From the NCBI GenBank assembly GCA_031280615.1, contig JAITGO010000017.1, forward strand, positions 248,001 to 312,000: a stretch of 64,000 nt of DNA, read 5' to 3'. Made by a program: the position numbers and the translations under genes. The notes beneath the pieces were generated by a model. That model saw nothing but the letters and a program-made list of their open reading frames with translations. It was not told where the DNA came from and ran no database searches. Source of the DNA: Desulfobulbus sp. (lineage in GTDB: Bacteria > Desulfobacterota > Desulfobulbia > Desulfobulbales > Desulfobulbaceae). Positions 49,769 to 62,818 of this stretch are shown here, piece by piece. Each line of letters starts with the position of its first letter. The stretch's first letter is position 1.

Positions 49769-51690
49769 CCTTTGCGCAGGACGCGTTTGTCGTCGATGCG
49801 GATGGTCAGCTTGATCTTGTCGAAGTATTCGAGCAAGGGGATCGAGAATTTCCTGGTCAGGCCGGTGAGTTCCTTGAAGCGTTGGGCATCGATCTCCCCC
49901 TCGCGGCGGATGACGGCCACCACCTCTTCCTGGAGCGACTGGACGGCCTGGGCGTGGAAGCACAGGCTTTCGTTGATTTTGATCACCTGGCCCTTGCCGA
50001 CGAGTAAATCGATCACCTGGCGGATGTGCTTTTCCGGGAACTCGCCGAAGGCGGCCAGCACCTCCTTGAGATTGGGCGGCGTTAGGGCGGCCTGGCGGTA
50101 CAGAGCTTCGATCTTTTGCTCCATTTCCTGTTCGTCCACCTGCAGGGTAACGGTGTGGCCGCTGATCTTGACGTCCGCGCCTTCCTGGTCGATAACCCCT
50201 TTCCTGATCAACCCGGCCAAAAGCGCCTGAAAGACTTTCTGTTCCACCGCCGGCCGCAACTGCGACCGCAATTCCTCCTTGGCCAGACCCGGTTTCAGGG
50301 GATTGGCCCCATGAAAGGCGGTTAGCAGCTCAACCATCCGCCGGTTGAGGGCTTCGGCCACCGATGCCGCCATCAGCCGCTGGCTGTCCGAGTCGATCAC
50401 CAAGAGCGCGCCGGTGGAAATGGGATGCTGCAGTTGTTTTTTCAGTTTTTTGCTGAACACCCCGGTCCGCGCCGCCAGGTGGTCGGCGGTCATCCCCTTG
50501 GTGCCGGCCTCCTCGACCAGCAGCAACAGCCTGCACTCGCTGTCGGCGGCTGCCAACTCGGCGAAATGGGTCCGGTTCGCTTCCCGGTCCCGTTCCAGGG
50601 TCCGCTTGCGCTTCCGGGGGCCACTGTTGAGGATGACGCCGCCGCCAATGGTGGTGATCGGCGAATAGCTGCGGATCACGTACCGGTCGCCGGGCCAGGC
50701 GGCCACCGGTTCCTGGAGGATGAGTTGGACGTGGGTAGTTTCGCCCGGAATCAGGGTTTCGGATTCGAGCAGCTGGAGGCGGCCGACGATTTCCCTGGTG
50801 CCCAGATGCACCCGAACCTGGGTGCGGTTCTTGAGTTCCTTGGGAGTCGAGCCAAGGCAGTGGCATTCGGCATCGAGGATGGTGGCGGCGATCATGCTGC
50901 CGGGCGGCGCGGCCATGTCGCCCCGGTGGATTTGATCCTTTTCGATGCCCTGGAGATTGATGGCGGTGCGGTGGCCGGCCTCGACCAGCTCCACGTCCTG
51001 GCCGTGCACCTGGATGCCGCGAATCTTGGCCGTGAGCCCGCCGGGATAGAACATCAGTTCGGCGCCGGTTTCGATCCGCCCGGACAGCGAGGTGCCGGTG
51101 ATCACCGTGCCGAAGCCCTTCATCGAGAAAACCCGGTCCACGGCCATGCGAAAGGGGCCGAATTCTTCCTGGAACGAGAGCGCCGCCACCTTGGCGTCCA
51201 GCAGCCGAACCATCTCGTCGATGCCCTGGCCGGTGAGCGAATCGACCGGGACGATCGGCGCCTCGGCGAGAAAGCTGTTGCTGAAAAAGTCCCGCACCTC
51301 CTCGCTGACCATGTCGAGCCATTCTTGATCGACCGTGTCTTTCTTAGTCAGGACGATCAGGCCGTCCCGGACGCCGAGCAGGCGGCAGATCTCGAAATGC
51401 TCGACGGTCTGCGGCATGATGCCCTCGTCGGCGGCAATGACGAAGGCCACCAGGTCCATGCCGGCGGCGCCGGCCACCATGTTGCGGATGAATTTTTCGT
51501 GGCCCGGCACGTCGACAATGCCGATTCGGTGGCCGCAGGGAAGATCGAGGTGGGCAAATCCCAGTTCGATGGTGATGCCGCGTTCCCGCTCTTCCTTGAG
51601 CCGGTCGGTCTCAATGCCGGTGAGGGCCCGGATCAGGCTGGTTTTGCCGTGGTCGACATGGCCGGCGGTGCCGAGGATGATTTCGCGCAT
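49765..51690 (-). CDS. selB: Selenocysteine-specific elongation factor SelB
   Basis: The protein has 641 residues. The EF-Tu-like GTPase has [49 protein letters not shown] and LTKKD. Beta-barrel domains and four winged-helix domains (about 380-641) follow; the last winged helices bind the SECIS hairpin. It delivers Sec-tRNA to UGA codons. It sits behind the MBL gene (32 bp gap) and convergent to the selenoprotein cluster. No selA, selC or selD is recognised in the window; they must lie elsewhere. Confidence 0.96.
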   Translation of the reverse strand: MREIILGTAGHVDHGKTSLIRALTGIETDRLKEERERGITIELGFAHLDLPCGHRIGIVDVPGHEKFIRNMVAGAAGMDLVAFVIAADEGIMPQTVEHFEICRLLGVRDGLIVLTKKDTVDQEWLDMVSEEVRDFFSNSFLAEAPIVPVDSLTGQGIDEMVRLLDAKVAALSFQEEFGPFRMAVDRVFSMKGFGTVITGTSLSGRIETGAELMFYPGGLTAKIRGIQVHGQDVELVEAGHRTAINLQGIEKDQIHRGDMAAPPGSMIAATILDAECHCLGSTPKELKNRTQVRVHLGTREIVGRLQLLESETLIPGETTHVQLILQEPVAAWPGDRYVIRSYSPITTIGGGVILNSGPRKRKRTLERDREANRTHFAELAAADSECRLLLLVEEAGTKGMTADHLAARTGVFSKKLKKQLQHPISTGALLVIDSDSQRLMAASVAEALNRRMVELLTAFHGANPLKPGLAKEELRSQLRPAVEQKVFQALLAGLIRKGVIDQEGADVKISGHTVTLQVDEQEMEQKIEALYRQAALTPPNLKEVLAAFGEFPEKHIRQVIDLLVGKGQVIKINESLCFHAQAVQSLQEEVVAVIRREGEIDAQRFKELTGLTRKFSIPLLEYFDKIKLTIRIDDKRVLRKG

Positions 51691-51722
51691 GGCTGGCAGA
51701 GGGCCGGCGGCCGCGGGGAGTC

Positions 51723-52355
51723 TTAGAGTTCGAGGTAGGGGTTGGCCTTCGCCTCGCGGGCGATGGTGGACTGCGAGCCGCCGTACCCGTGTCCGGGCCA
51801 GACCAGGGTGTCGGGTGGCAGGGTCATCAGCCGCGACTTGATGGCGTCGATCATCTGGCGCATGGAGCCGCCGGGGAAATCGGTACGGCCGACCGCGCCG
51901 ACAAAGAGGGTATCGCCGGTGAAGCAGTGGGGCGGGCTGTACAGGCAGATGCCGCCGGGGGTGTGGCCGGGGGTGTGGATCACCTGCAGTTGTTCCTTGC
52001 CGACGGCGATGGTGGCGCCATCCTGGACGATCACGTCGATCGGCGGCGATTCGGGCAGGCCGAGGGAAGAGAAAAAGCCCTTGATGCGCGGGTCGCTGAA
52101 ATAGCTCACGTCCTCGGCGTGCATGACGATCTTGGCGCCGGTGGCCTCCTGGATGCGGGCATTGCCGCAGACATGGTCCGGATGGCCGTGGGTGTTGATG
52201 ATAGAGGTGACTTTAAGGCCTTGTACGCGGCAATAATCGAGAACGCGGTCCTCGTCGCCGCCCGGATCGATGATCGCGGCCTCCTTGGTCTGTTCGCAGG
52301 AGACGACGTAACAGCAGACACCCATCATGCCGACAGTGAATTGTTTGACAAGCAT
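51723..52355 (-). CDS. Metallo-beta-lactamase fold hydrolase (glyoxalase II-like)
   Basis: The protein has 210 residues. The metal motif HxHxDH is [11 protein letters not shown]. Further ligands are in [18 protein letters not shown] and VWPGHGYG. This is the short YcbL/GloB-like type that hydrolyses thioesters such as lactoylglutathione or related sulfur compounds. ATG at 52355 is preferred, with AGGA upstream; a GTG two codons earlier is possible. It lies between mrp and selB on the same strand, probably one operon. Confidence 0.88.
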   Translation of the reverse strand: MLVKQFTVGMMGVCCYVVSCEQTKEAAIIDPGGDEDRVLDYCRVQGLKVTSIINTHGHPDHVCGNARIQEATGAKIVMHAEDVSYFSDPRIKGFFSSLGLPESPPIDVIVQDGATIAVGKEQLQVIHTPGHTPGGICLYSPPHCFTGDTLFVGAVGRTDFPGGSMRQMIDAIKSRLMTLPPDTLVWPGHGYGGSQSTIAREAKANPYLEL

Positions 52356-52439
52356 GGCCACGATCCTGTTGGTGGTTGGCGGGTTGGAGGAGGCGTTGAG
52401 GTTGGAGTCGACCTGCCTGCAACCTCAACGCCGCACGGG

Positions 52440-53384
52440 CTATTTGCTGCCGCAGCCGCTGGGTCCGCAGGCGCAGCCCGGCGCGGCAAAGGGGTTGACG
52501 GTGACCGGGCCGCCGGGCGGCAGCCGTTGCTCGATGGCGGTGACCACCGTGTCAAAGGCCTTGATCGCCGGACTGTCCTCGTCGGAGGAGAGATAGGGGG
52601 TGCCGGAATCGCCGGCCATGACCACGCGCGGGTCCATGGGCACCCGGCCGAGGAAGGGCAGGTCGAAATCGCGGGCGGTCTGCTCGCCTCCGCCCTTGCT
52701 GAAAATATCCACGGTCTCGCCGCAATGGGGGCAGATGAAACCGGACATGTTCTCGACCACTCCGACAATGGGCATGGCGACCGTCTTGCAGAAGTTGATC
52801 GACTTGCGCACATCGGCCAGAGCCACGGCCTGCGGGGTGGTGACCACCACGGCGTGGACGCCGGGCATGGTCTGGGCCACGGACAGGGGCTCGTCGCCGG
52901 TGCCGGGAGGGGCGTCGACGATCAGGTAGTCGAGCTCGCCCCAATCCATGTCGGCGACGAACTGGCGGATGGCCTGGATCTTGAGCGGACCGCGCCAGAT
53001 GATGGCGTCGTCCCGGTTTTTCATCATGTATTCCAGGCTGACCACCTTGAGGTTGTCGTTGAAGATCAGGGGCGGGATGAGGTCGTCGGGATTCTCGGGC
53101 GCCGTCAGGGTGCCGGTGAGATTGAGCATGCGGCAGACGTCCGGGCCGTGGAGATCCACGTCCATCAGGCCGACCTTATGGCCTTTCTTGGCCAGGCACA
53201 GGGCCAGATTGACCGCCACGGTCGATTTGCCGACCCCGCCCTTGCCGCTCATCACCAGGATTTTGTTCTTGATTTTTCCCAGGGACTTGGTGATGGCGAT
53301 TTCCTGCTGGGCCAGTTGGGCATCCTTCGAACCGCAACCGCTTTTTTGATCGCTCCCGCAGGAACTTCCACAAGAACTGCTCAT
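52440..53384 (-). CDS. Mrp/NBP35 family iron-sulfur carrier P-loop ATPase
   Basis: The protein has 314 residues. The deviant Walker A is VMSGKGGVGKST, with VDAPPGTGDEP and the CPHC metal-cluster motif in FICPHCGETV. The N terminus is Cys-rich (SSSCGSSCGSDQKSGCG), as in NBP35-type proteins, and the C terminus ends GCACGPSGCGSK. It assembles or transfers [4Fe-4S] clusters. Anaerobes often have several copies. GGAGG lies 6 bases before the ATG. It is the first gene of the mrp-MBL-selB row. Confidence 0.93.
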   Translation of the reverse strand: MSSSCGSSCGSDQKSGCGSKDAQLAQQEIAITKSLGKIKNKILVMSGKGGVGKSTVAVNLALCLAKKGHKVGLMDVDLHGPDVCRMLNLTGTLTAPENPDDLIPPLIFNDNLKVVSLEYMMKNRDDAIIWRGPLKIQAIRQFVADMDWGELDYLIVDAPPGTGDEPLSVAQTMPGVHAVVVTTPQAVALADVRKSINFCKTVAMPIVGVVENMSGFICPHCGETVDIFSKGGGEQTARDFDLPFLGRVPMDPRVVMAGDSGTPYLSSDEDSPAIKAFDTVVTAIEQRLPPGGPVTVNPFAAPGCACGPSGCGSK

Positions 53385-53584
53385 GCTTGCCTCCAACAAA
53401 AAAAATGAAAAAATTCCGGAAAAAGAATGAAACCCGCGCAGTGCTGCCGGCAAAATCCGGAGATGCGCGGGGTGCGAACTCGTCGTAGTGTGGGCCTATA
53501 CACTAATGCCGGCCATTTGAAAAGCAAAGAAAAAAACAAAGCGGCAGGACCCCGGTCACCGGCCCGATTTACCCTGTGTTTTTG

Positions 53585-53614
53585 TTGCTTTGGGATTGCC
53601 GGAAAAGTTATAGT
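53585..53614 (+). promoter_or_regulatory. Possible sigma-70 promoter for hsp20-lon-ftsY
   Basis: TTGCTT, an 18-base spacer, then TATAGT at 53609-53614. It is 119 bases upstream of the hsp20 ATG. I see no clear heat-shock sigma-32 motif or CIRCE element in the 348-base divergent gap (53385-53732). Confidence 0.35.
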
Positions 53615-53732
53615 GTTTATTTGTATCGCATGACTTGGCCGGCCTGGATGGCCGATGCCCGACATCCGCGCGAAAGCAGGTTCGCTGCGGACAACCCACT
53701 GATGTTGCGGAGAAAGGCGCAAGGGGGACCCG

Positions 53733-54176
53733 ATGGATCCGTTCAGCAGGAAACTTTTGGAGGAACTGGAGCAGATGCAGCAGCAGACGGGCCGCATCCT
53801 GCGTTCCATGTCGCTGTCCCGGATGATACCGATGGAGGCCGAGGGCTGGCAGCCGGCGGTGGATATCTACGAGTCGGAAACCTCTGTCTTTGTCTATGCC
53901 GAACTGGCGGGCGTGGTGGGCGACAGCCTGCGGGTGACCGTGGACGGCAAGCGGCTTACGATCAGCGGCCTGCGGCAATTGCCACCGCAACCGTCGATCG
54001 CCTGCATTCATCAATTGGAAATCGAGCTAGGGGCCTTCCAGCGCACCCTGAACCTGCCGTCGACGGTCGAGGTCGAACGAGTCGAGTCGACCTACGTCAA
54101 CGGCATCCTCATGGTCAGTCTGCCGAAGCGGATCAGGAAAGGTAAGGTGCAGATTCGGATAACGCCTGGAGAATAA
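53733..54176 (+). CDS. Small heat-shock protein, Hsp20/alpha-crystallin family
   Basis: The protein has 147 residues. The alpha-crystallin domain (about 40-145) starts at WQPAVDIYESETSVFVYAEL and includes RVTVDGKRLTISG. The typical GxFxRxxxLP segment is LGAFQRTLNLPSTVE, and NGILMVSLPK is the end motif. It holds unfolding proteins. lon begins 1 bp after its stop, so a chaperone and a protease are co-expressed. AAGGGGG precedes the ATG. Confidence 0.92.
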   Translation: MDPFSRKLLEELEQMQQQTGRILRSMSLSRMIPMEAEGWQPAVDIYESETSVFVYAELAGVVGDSLRVTVDGKRLTISGLRQLPPQPSIACIHQLEIELGAFQRTLNLPSTVEVERVESTYVNGILMVSLPKRIRKGKVQIRITPGE

Positions 54177-54177
54177 C

Positions 54178-56555
<2,378 letters not shown>

Positions 56556-56556
<1 letters not shown>

Positions 56557-58199
56557 TGCTGGGTTGGTTCAAGAAAAAATTCGGCAAGCAACAGACCGAG
56601 GCGGTCGAGACCGCAGCCCCCGAACAAGGCATTCAGCCCCCGGTCGAGGAGGAGATTGTCGTTGCCGGACCGGAGGCAGCCGCTGCACCCGAACCGGCGC
56701 CGCCCGCCTTGGCCGATGAGGTAACGCCGGTCGAACCGGCTGCCGGCGAAGAACCAGTGCCGGTAGCGGAACTGCCCGTGGCGGAAGCGGAGGAACCGGC
56801 TTCCGCATCGCTTGAGCCGCCGATTGCCGCCTCGGCAGAAGCGTCGATCCTCGAATCGGAAGAACCGCCGGAGGAAGCGAACAAGTCGGCAGCAGTGGAA
56901 CCTCCGGCTCCTGAGCCAATCGAGGCGGAGCAGGCGATCGAACTCCCCACTGTTTCCGAAGAAGCGCAAGAGGAGGAAACCGGTCCACTACCGGATGCGG
57001 CCGAGATTGCCACCATAACTGTGGCTGAAGCCGTCGCCGAAACGCCTGCCGAAACGCCTGCGGAAACGGTGGCAGAAACGGAGGCGGTGACTGAGGCGGA
57101 GACGACGGACGAGGCGGAAATACCGTCCGTCGGCGAAGCGCTCCCGCCAGAACCGGATCGAGCCGAGGCGGAACCGGCTCTTGGACTGTCCGTCGAATCG
57201 AACGTGGAACCGGAGGCCGAACCGGCCGCGATGCCGACGGGCGGCCGTACCCAGGAGAAACCGGCCGCCAAGTCCCTGTTCCAGCGCTTGCAGGAGCGGC
57301 TGGGTAAGACCAGGGACGCCCTGGCCTATCGCTTGGACCGGCTTTTCCTGGGCAAGAAGGAAATCGACCAGGATCTGTTCGACCAGTTGGAGGAGATCTT
57401 GATCACCGCCGATCTCGGCGTGGCCACCACCATGGAGTTGCTGGAGGCGGCCCGCAAGAGGATCAAGCGGGACCAGTTGAGCGATCCTCAGGCTCTGAAA
57501 GCCATCATCCGCGACCAGATTTTCGCCTATATCGAGGCCTCGGAGCAGCCGGCCGAACTGGTGATGCCGGAAGAGGGACCGTTCGTCATCATGGTGGTGG
57601 GGGTCAACGGGGTGGGCAAGACCACCACCATCGGCAAACTCGCCGCCAAATTCGTCCGCGCCGGGCAGTCGGTGCTCCTGGTGGCCGGCGACACCTTCCG
57701 CGCCGCCGCCATCAACCAGCTCAAGATCTGGGGCGAGCGGGTCGGAGTCGAGGTCGTGGCGCAACATCCGGGGGCCGATCCGTCCTCGGTGGTCTTCGAC
57801 GGTTTGACCCACGGGGTTGCCCATGGGCACGAGGTGATCATCATCGATACGGCCGGGCGGTTGCACACCAGCGTCAACCTGATGGAAGAGTTGAAAAAAA
57901 TCAAGCGGGTCATCGGCAAGAAGATGCCCGGCGCCCCCCACGAGATCATGCTGGTGCTCGATGCCACCACCGGCCAGAACGGCATTTCCCAAGCCAAGCT
58001 TTTCCACCAGGCCGTGGGCATCAGCGGCCTGACCCTGACCAAGCTCGACGGCACCGCCAAGGGCGGCATTGTCGCCAATGTCTGCCGGGAACTCAAGATA
58101 CCGGTGCGGTTCATCGGCATTGGCGAGCAGATCGACGACCTGCGCGATTTCGATGCCAACGAGTTTGTCGAGGCGCTGTTTGCCAGCCAGGCGGATTAA
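56556..58199 (+). CDS. ftsY: Signal recognition particle receptor FtsY with long acidic N-terminal region
   Basis: The protein has 547 residues. Residues about 10-235 are an acidic Glu/Ala/Pro-rich low-complexity region with repeats such as AETPAETPAETVAETEAVTE. Residues about 240-547 are the NG domain: GVNGVGKTTTIGKLAAKF, DTFRAAAINQLK, DTAGRLHTSVNLMEEL and TKLDGTAKGGIVANV. It docks ribosome-SRP complexes at the membrane. Acidic A-domains are known in E. coli FtsY; this one is of similar size. It is translationally coupled to lon. Confidence 0.97.
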
Positions 58200-58305
58200 A
58201 GCGACGGGCGCCTCCGTCCGTCGCCCTGATCCGCCGATTTCCTTTCCCTCCCCTTTCTACCGGGTATCGTCCGGGCCGCGCCTGGCGCCAACCGCCTGCA
58301 AGGTT

Positions 58306-59844
58306 TTAACGTTTGCCTTGCCGGCCATGCGGGATACCGAGCTTATCTAGTCGCCATCGCAGGGTGCTGGGGTGCATCCCGAGCAGTTCGGCCGCGCCAT
58401 TCGGGCCATTGACCCTGCCCTTGGTCTGGTTAAGGACATTGCGCAGGTGCCAGGCGATCACCTCGTCGAGCCGGAGCGGCAATGGCCGGCCGGCGCTCTT
58501 GTGGCCGCCGATTGCCGCCCTTGGGTCTTCCGCCGGCTGCGAACCGTTGAACAGCAGCCCTCCCTCTCGATGCAGGATCAATTCGCGCTCCACCAGGTTC
58601 TGTAGCTCGCGCACATTGCCGGGCCACTCGTAAGCCACCAGCCGGTCCATGGCGCCGGGTGCGATTTGCTGGGGGGCGTCCAGCCCCAGTTCCAGGGTTT
58701 TTTGCCGGATGAAATAGTGGACCAGCCGCGGTATGTCGCCCCTTCTCTGGCGCAGCGGCGGGATGATGATGGGGAAGATGTTCAGCCTGAACCAGAGATC
58801 CTCGCGGAATCTCTTGTCGGCGACCATGTTTTCCAGGTTGCGATGGGTGGCGGCAATGACCCGGATGTTGACCGGAATCGATCTGGTGCCGCCGATGCGC
58901 TCGATTTCATGGCTTTGCAAAACCCGCAGGAGGCGCACTTGGGCCTGATGCGGCAACTCGCCGATCTCGTCCAGGAAAATCGTGCCGCCGTCCGCGCGTT
59001 CGAATCGGCCTCGCTTTTCCTCGATGGCGCCGGTAAAGGCGCCCTTTTCATGGCCAAACAGTTCGCTGTCGATCAAGTTTTCCGGAATGGCCCCGCAGTT
59101 CACTTTAATGAACGGCCCGTTCTGGCGGGGCGAGGCGTGGTGGATGGCGTTGGCGATGATCTCCTTGCCGGTCCCGGTTTCTCCCAGCAGCAGGACCGTG
59201 CTACTCAAAGGCGCTACGTGTTTGACCATCTCAAAGACGTTTTTCAGGCCGCCGTCCGCGCCGATGATGTCGCCGCTGGCCTTTTTGGCGATTTCCCGAT
59301 GGAGGAAGTAGTTGTCGTCGATCAACCGGTCCTTGTATTTGACGACCTTTTCGTAGGACAGGGTATTGGCAAGCGAAATGGCGAAAGGAACCGAGACGGT
59401 GGCCAGCAGGTCGAGGTGCTTTGCATGGTATCTCCCCTCGCCGAATGCGCAGAGCGAGAGCGAACCCAGCAGTTTTTCGTCCAGCAGCAGGGGCAGCGAC
59501 ATCCGGGAATTGCCCTCCAAGTGAATATAGGGAGCGAGCAGCCGGTAATATTCGCTGGCGCCGGCATCGATGATGACCGGGACTTTCGGCCTTAACTTCT
59601 GGATGTCTTTCCATATTTTTTTGGGCAAGGGCACGAGTTCGTCCGGTGTTACGGTGTCATTGGCGGTAACGCGCGCCACCCGCCTGATGGCTTGCGTGTC
59701 CGGATCGAAAATGGTCAGGCTTAAGATATCCAGAGGAAAATACAGTCTCAGATAGTCAAAGGATTTTCTGAAGGCTGTCTTGATATCAAGGCTGCTGCAA
59801 ATTCTGATGGTCACTTCCCGAAAAAAATCGTCCTTGTCGTCCAT
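58306..59844 (-). CDS. Sigma-54-dependent activator with N-terminal GAF domain (FhlA/NorR-like)
   Basis: The protein has 512 residues. A GAF-like domain (about 10-170) contains RLYFPLDILSLTIFDPDT and LPLLLDEKLLGSLSLCAFGE. The AAA+ domain has Walker [16 protein letters not shown] in [15 protein letters not shown] and Walker B GGTIFLDEIGELP. The C-terminal Fis-type helix-turn-helix ends LLGMHPSTLRWRLDKLGI. There is no receiver domain, so a small ligand probably controls it. It is divergent from the efflux operon, which has a sigma-54-type promoter, so that operon is the likely target. The start at 59844 is chosen over a 61-codon in-frame extension that lacks family similarity. Confidence 0.92.
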   Translation of the reverse strand: MDDKDDFFREVTIRICSSLDIKTAFRKSFDYLRLYFPLDILSLTIFDPDTQAIRRVARVTANDTVTPDELVPLPKKIWKDIQKLRPKVPVIIDAGASEYYRLLAPYIHLEGNSRMSLPLLLDEKLLGSLSLCAFGEGRYHAKHLDLLATVSVPFAISLANTLSYEKVVKYKDRLIDDNYFLHREIAKKASGDIIGADGGLKNVFEMVKHVAPLSSTVLLLGETGTGKEIIANAIHHASPRQNGPFIKVNCGAIPENLIDSELFGHEKGAFTGAIEEKRGRFERADGGTIFLDEIGELPHQAQVRLLRVLQSHEIERIGGTRSIPVNIRVIAATHRNLENMVADKRFREDLWFRLNIFPIIIPPLRQRRGDIPRLVHYFIRQKTLELGLDAPQQIAPGAMDRLVAYEWPGNVRELQNLVERELILHREGGLLFNGSQPAEDPRAAIGGHKSAGRPLPLRLDEVIAWHLRNVLNQTKGRVNGPNGAAELLGMHPSTLRWRLDKLGIPHGRQGKR

Positions 59845-60001
59845 ATCTGCCCGGTCTCCAGCCTGTGTCGATGGTACCCAATCCGATATCGATATATTGC
59901 ATATTTCATCGTAAATAACAATATATCTATATATGAGTTTCAATATGCCGATGTTTAGCGGTTCCTTCGTGGCAATTATCTGATATCGCGTATAATTAAA
60001 A

Positions 60002-60018
60002 TTGGCATGATTGTCGCA
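60002..60018 (+). promoter_or_regulatory. Candidate sigma-54 promoter of the efflux operon
   Basis: TTGGCATGATTGTCGCA matches the -24/-12 consensus with one mismatch and the exact GG-N10-GC spacing. It is about 115 bases upstream of the ATG at 60132 and next to a divergent sigma-54 activator gene. AT-rich sequence at 59880-59960 could hold the activator sites. Confidence 0.6.
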
Positions 60019-60131
60019 ACGCGACATTGCTTAGAGGGACAACCAAGACTACTTTTACATCGTACAGCCCCATCGTCCATGTACGGCCAATCAGCGTCCA
60101 ATCCATCAGCCCGCACCAACAAACTCAGACC

Positions 60132-61271
60132 ATGACATCCAACGATCTCGATACTACCGATTCGCCTCCATCTCCCGCGCAGCCGCCGGCTGCCAAGGGG
60201 AAAAAGCCCCTGTGGCTTGGCCGTTTGTTTGCCGCAATGCGCCACTTCCGCAAATTCGCCGTGGCCGGTGCCGCATTCCTCGGCCTGGTGGCTCTCGGGT
60301 GGTGGGGGATTGGGCGCCTGGGGCATGTCACCGAGAACGATGCCCGGGTGAAGGCGGATATGGTTATCGTCAGCAGCCGGGTCGACGGATGGATCGTCGA
60401 ACGTCCGGTCACCGATGGCCAGGTCGTGGAGCGGGGCCAGGAGATGATCGTGATCGACCTGCGGGAAGCCGAGCTCAAGCTGGCCGAATTGCGGGCCAAG
60501 GCCGAAGCGATTCGCCTGCGCCAGGAACGGATCGCCATCCAGTATCGAATGATGAAAACCACGGCCCACGATGCGGTGACCACCGCCCAGGGCAACCAGA
60601 AGGCGGCGGCCTCGAAATTGGAACAGGCCCGACGAGAATTCCAGCGGGCCGAGGAGTTGCTTGGCCGGATGGTTTCCCGGGAAGTGTGGGAACAGCGGCA
60701 GACCCAGTTGCGCCAAGCCGAGGCCGAGGCCCTGACGGCCTCCTCCGCCCTGGCCGATGCCCAGGTAAAACTTGGCGATATCGAGGTGTTGCAGAAAGAA
60801 TTGGATACCCTTGCCCAGGAAGCGGCCCAGGTGAACGCCCAGATCCGCAAGCAGGAAATCAACGTGACCGACCGGCGGGTGCGCAGCCCGATCAAGGGCA
60901 TCGTGGACCAGAAGTTTGTGCAGCCCGGGGAATATGTCATTCCGGGGCAGCGGTTGTTCATTGTCCACGACCCCAAACAAGTCTGGGTCGAGGCGGACAT
61001 CAAGGAAACCAAGCTCAGACGCCTGCGTCCGGGACAAGAGGTCGACATCAGTGTCGACGCCTATCCGAACCGCCGGTTTACCGGCCGTATCGAACGGATC
61101 GGCAACGCGGCCACCGGCGAATTCGCCCTGCTGCCAAGTCCCAATCCTTCCGGCAATTTTACCAAGATCACCCAGCGGGTGCCGGTGCGGATTGCGGTCG
61201 AACAACCGGATGGCAACCCCCTGCGTCCGGGCATGATGGTCGAGGTGGACATTGAAACGGCTCAGCATTGA
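60132..61271 (+). CDS. HlyD/EmrA-type membrane fusion protein
   Basis: The protein has 379 residues. A Pro-rich cytoplasmic N terminus and a TM helix (about 42-60) precede a lipoyl half (ENDARVKADMVIVSSRVDGW), a long coiled coil (about 110-240), the second lipoyl half (VRSPIKGIVDQKFVQPGEYV) and a beta-barrel. This is the EmrA layout. It bridges the inner-membrane pump and outer-membrane channel encoded next. The ATG at 60132 is preferred over an upstream TTG frame. No good ribosome site is seen. Confidence 0.92.
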   Translation: MTSNDLDTTDSPPSPAQPPAAKGKKPLWLGRLFAAMRHFRKFAVAGAAFLGLVALGWWGIGRLGHVTENDARVKADMVIVSSRVDGWIVERPVTDGQVVERGQEMIVIDLREAELKLAELRAKAEAIRLRQERIAIQYRMMKTTAHDAVTTAQGNQKAAASKLEQARREFQRAEELLGRMVSREVWEQRQTQLRQAEAEALTASSALADAQVKLGDIEVLQKELDTLAQEAAQVNAQIRKQEINVTDRRVRSPIKGIVDQKFVQPGEYVIPGQRLFIVHDPKQVWVEADIKETKLRRLRPGQEVDISVDAYPNRRFTGRIERIGNAATGEFALLPSPNPSGNFTKITQRVPVRIAVEQPDGNPLRPGMMVEVDIETAQH

Positions 61272-61365
61272 CCAGGCGCATCCCGAGCGCGGCCCTGCCT
61301 TTGTGCGCAAGCCCGGTCCGGAAAGGCTGTGGAACCGGCGCGGTGCGGCCTTGCGGGTGAGCGGC

Positions 61366-62787
61366 ATGGCGAAGATCGCGCAGGGTGCGCTCCTGCTGGC
61401 ATGCGTGGCCGCCCTGGCCGGGTGCACGGTGGGACCCGATTATGTCAAACCCGAAGTGAAACTGGCGCCGCTGCACAATGCCGAGGCCGTGGCATCCCGC
61501 CCGGACGCCCATGGAGAGGTCCATCTCGACCAGTGGTGGGCAGGATTCCAGGATCCCCAGCTGAGCCGGATGGTCAAACGCGCGCTTCGGCAAAACCTGG
61601 ATATCCAGGCCTCGCTGGAGCGGGTAGCCCAGGCGCGTGCCGTTGCCAAGGGGGCAGGCGCGAAACTGCTGCCCGCACTCGATGCCGATGCCCAGGCCAC
61701 CTACGAACGCATGTCGCTTGAAAACCCGATCGGGGCCATTGCCCGGACGCTGCCGGATTTCAATCGCAACTTCGAGTTGTACGATGCCGGCCTCAGTGCT
61801 TCTTGGGAAACCGATCTGTTCGGCGGACTCAAGCGCCGGGAAGAAGCGGCCCTGGCCATGGCCGGCGTGGCCGAGGCCATGCATGTCGGGGTGCGGATTT
61901 CGATTGCGGCGGAAGTCGCCGATACCTATTTCCGGATTCGCGGCGATCAGGAGCAGTTGCGGGTGGCCCAGGCCCGGATCGCCACCGATACCGACTTATT
62001 GGCCATGCTCAAGGAGCAACAGACCCACGGCATGACCACCGACCGGGAAGTGGCCCAGGGCGAGGCGCTGCTGGCCCATGCCCAAGGACTTGTACCGCTG
62101 TTGCGGATCGATCTGGAAGCGCAGCTCAATCGCCTCGATGTGCTTTTGGGCGCGCAACCGGGAACCTATGCCGCCGAGCTGAACACGGTCGTGGCCGTTC
62201 CGCCGGTCCCGCGCATCACCACGCAATTCTCCGATTTCCTGCGTCGCCGGCCGGATGTCATGGCCGCCGAGCGCAAGCTGGCCGCGGCCAATGCCCGGAT
62301 CGGGGCCGCACTGGCCGGCTATTATCCGGAAATGTCCCTGGCCGGCGTGCTGGGTTATGAAGGGCTCACCGCCAGCCATATGTTCAAGAGCGCCACCTTT
62401 CAGCCGGCCGCCATCATCGGGTTGCGCTGGCGGCTGTTCGATTTCGGCAGGATCGACGCCGAAGTCGAACAGGCAGACGCTGCGACCCGCGAGGCGCTCC
62501 TCCAGTACCGGCAGGTTGTCCTGCGCGCCGCCGAGGATGTCGAGAACGCCTGCGCCGCGCTGGTGCAGTACGAGGCCTACAGCCAGGACGTGACCCGGCA
62601 GATCGACGCCCTGAAGCGGGTCCGCGAGGATTCGCAGCAGGCCTACAAGGCCGGGATGATTGCCCTGACCGACGTGCTGGATGCCGACCGGCAATTGCTG
62701 GTTGCCGAAGGGGAATTGCCGCGCGCCCGGACCGATGCCGCCCGGGCTTCGGTCCGCCTGTTCAGGTCGCTGGGCGGCGGATGGTGA
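61366..62787 (+). CDS. Outer-membrane efflux lipoprotein (NodT/OprM-like)
   Basis: The protein has 473 residues. The lipoprotein signal is MAKIAQGALLLACVAALAGC, with lipobox LAGC, followed by TVGPDYVKPE, a family hallmark. Two TolC-type halves follow, with DLFGGLKRREEAAL, FLRRRPDVMAAERKLAAANA, WRLFDFGRIDAEVEQA and AYKAGMIALTDVLDADRQLL. It forms the exit duct for the EmrAB-type pump. The frame opens further upstream to a TTG at 61252, but the lipoprotein signal fixes the likely start at 61366. Confidence 0.9.
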   Translation: MAKIAQGALLLACVAALAGCTVGPDYVKPEVKLAPLHNAEAVASRPDAHGEVHLDQWWAGFQDPQLSRMVKRALRQNLDIQASLERVAQARAVAKGAGAKLLPALDADAQATYERMSLENPIGAIARTLPDFNRNFELYDAGLSASWETDLFGGLKRREEAALAMAGVAEAMHVGVRISIAAEVADTYFRIRGDQEQLRVAQARIATDTDLLAMLKEQQTHGMTTDREVAQGEALLAHAQGLVPLLRIDLEAQLNRLDVLLGAQPGTYAAELNTVVAVPPVPRITTQFSDFLRRRPDVMAAERKLAAANARIGAALAGYYPEMSLAGVLGYEGLTASHMFKSATFQPAAIIGLRWRLFDFGRIDAEVEQADAATREALLQYRQVVLRAAEDVENACAALVQYEAYSQDVTRQIDALKRVREDSQQAYKAGMIALTDVLDADRQLLVAEGELPRARTDAARASVRLFRSLGGGW

Positions 62788-62818
62788 GGCGCTTGTTGGT
62801 AAGTTGTCGAGGTGGAAT

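Noticed and set aside
60027..60131. Longer EmrA starting at TTG 60027
   Set aside because: TTG without a ribosome site; the extension overlaps the region just after the sigma-54 promoter, and the family starts near the ATG at 60132.
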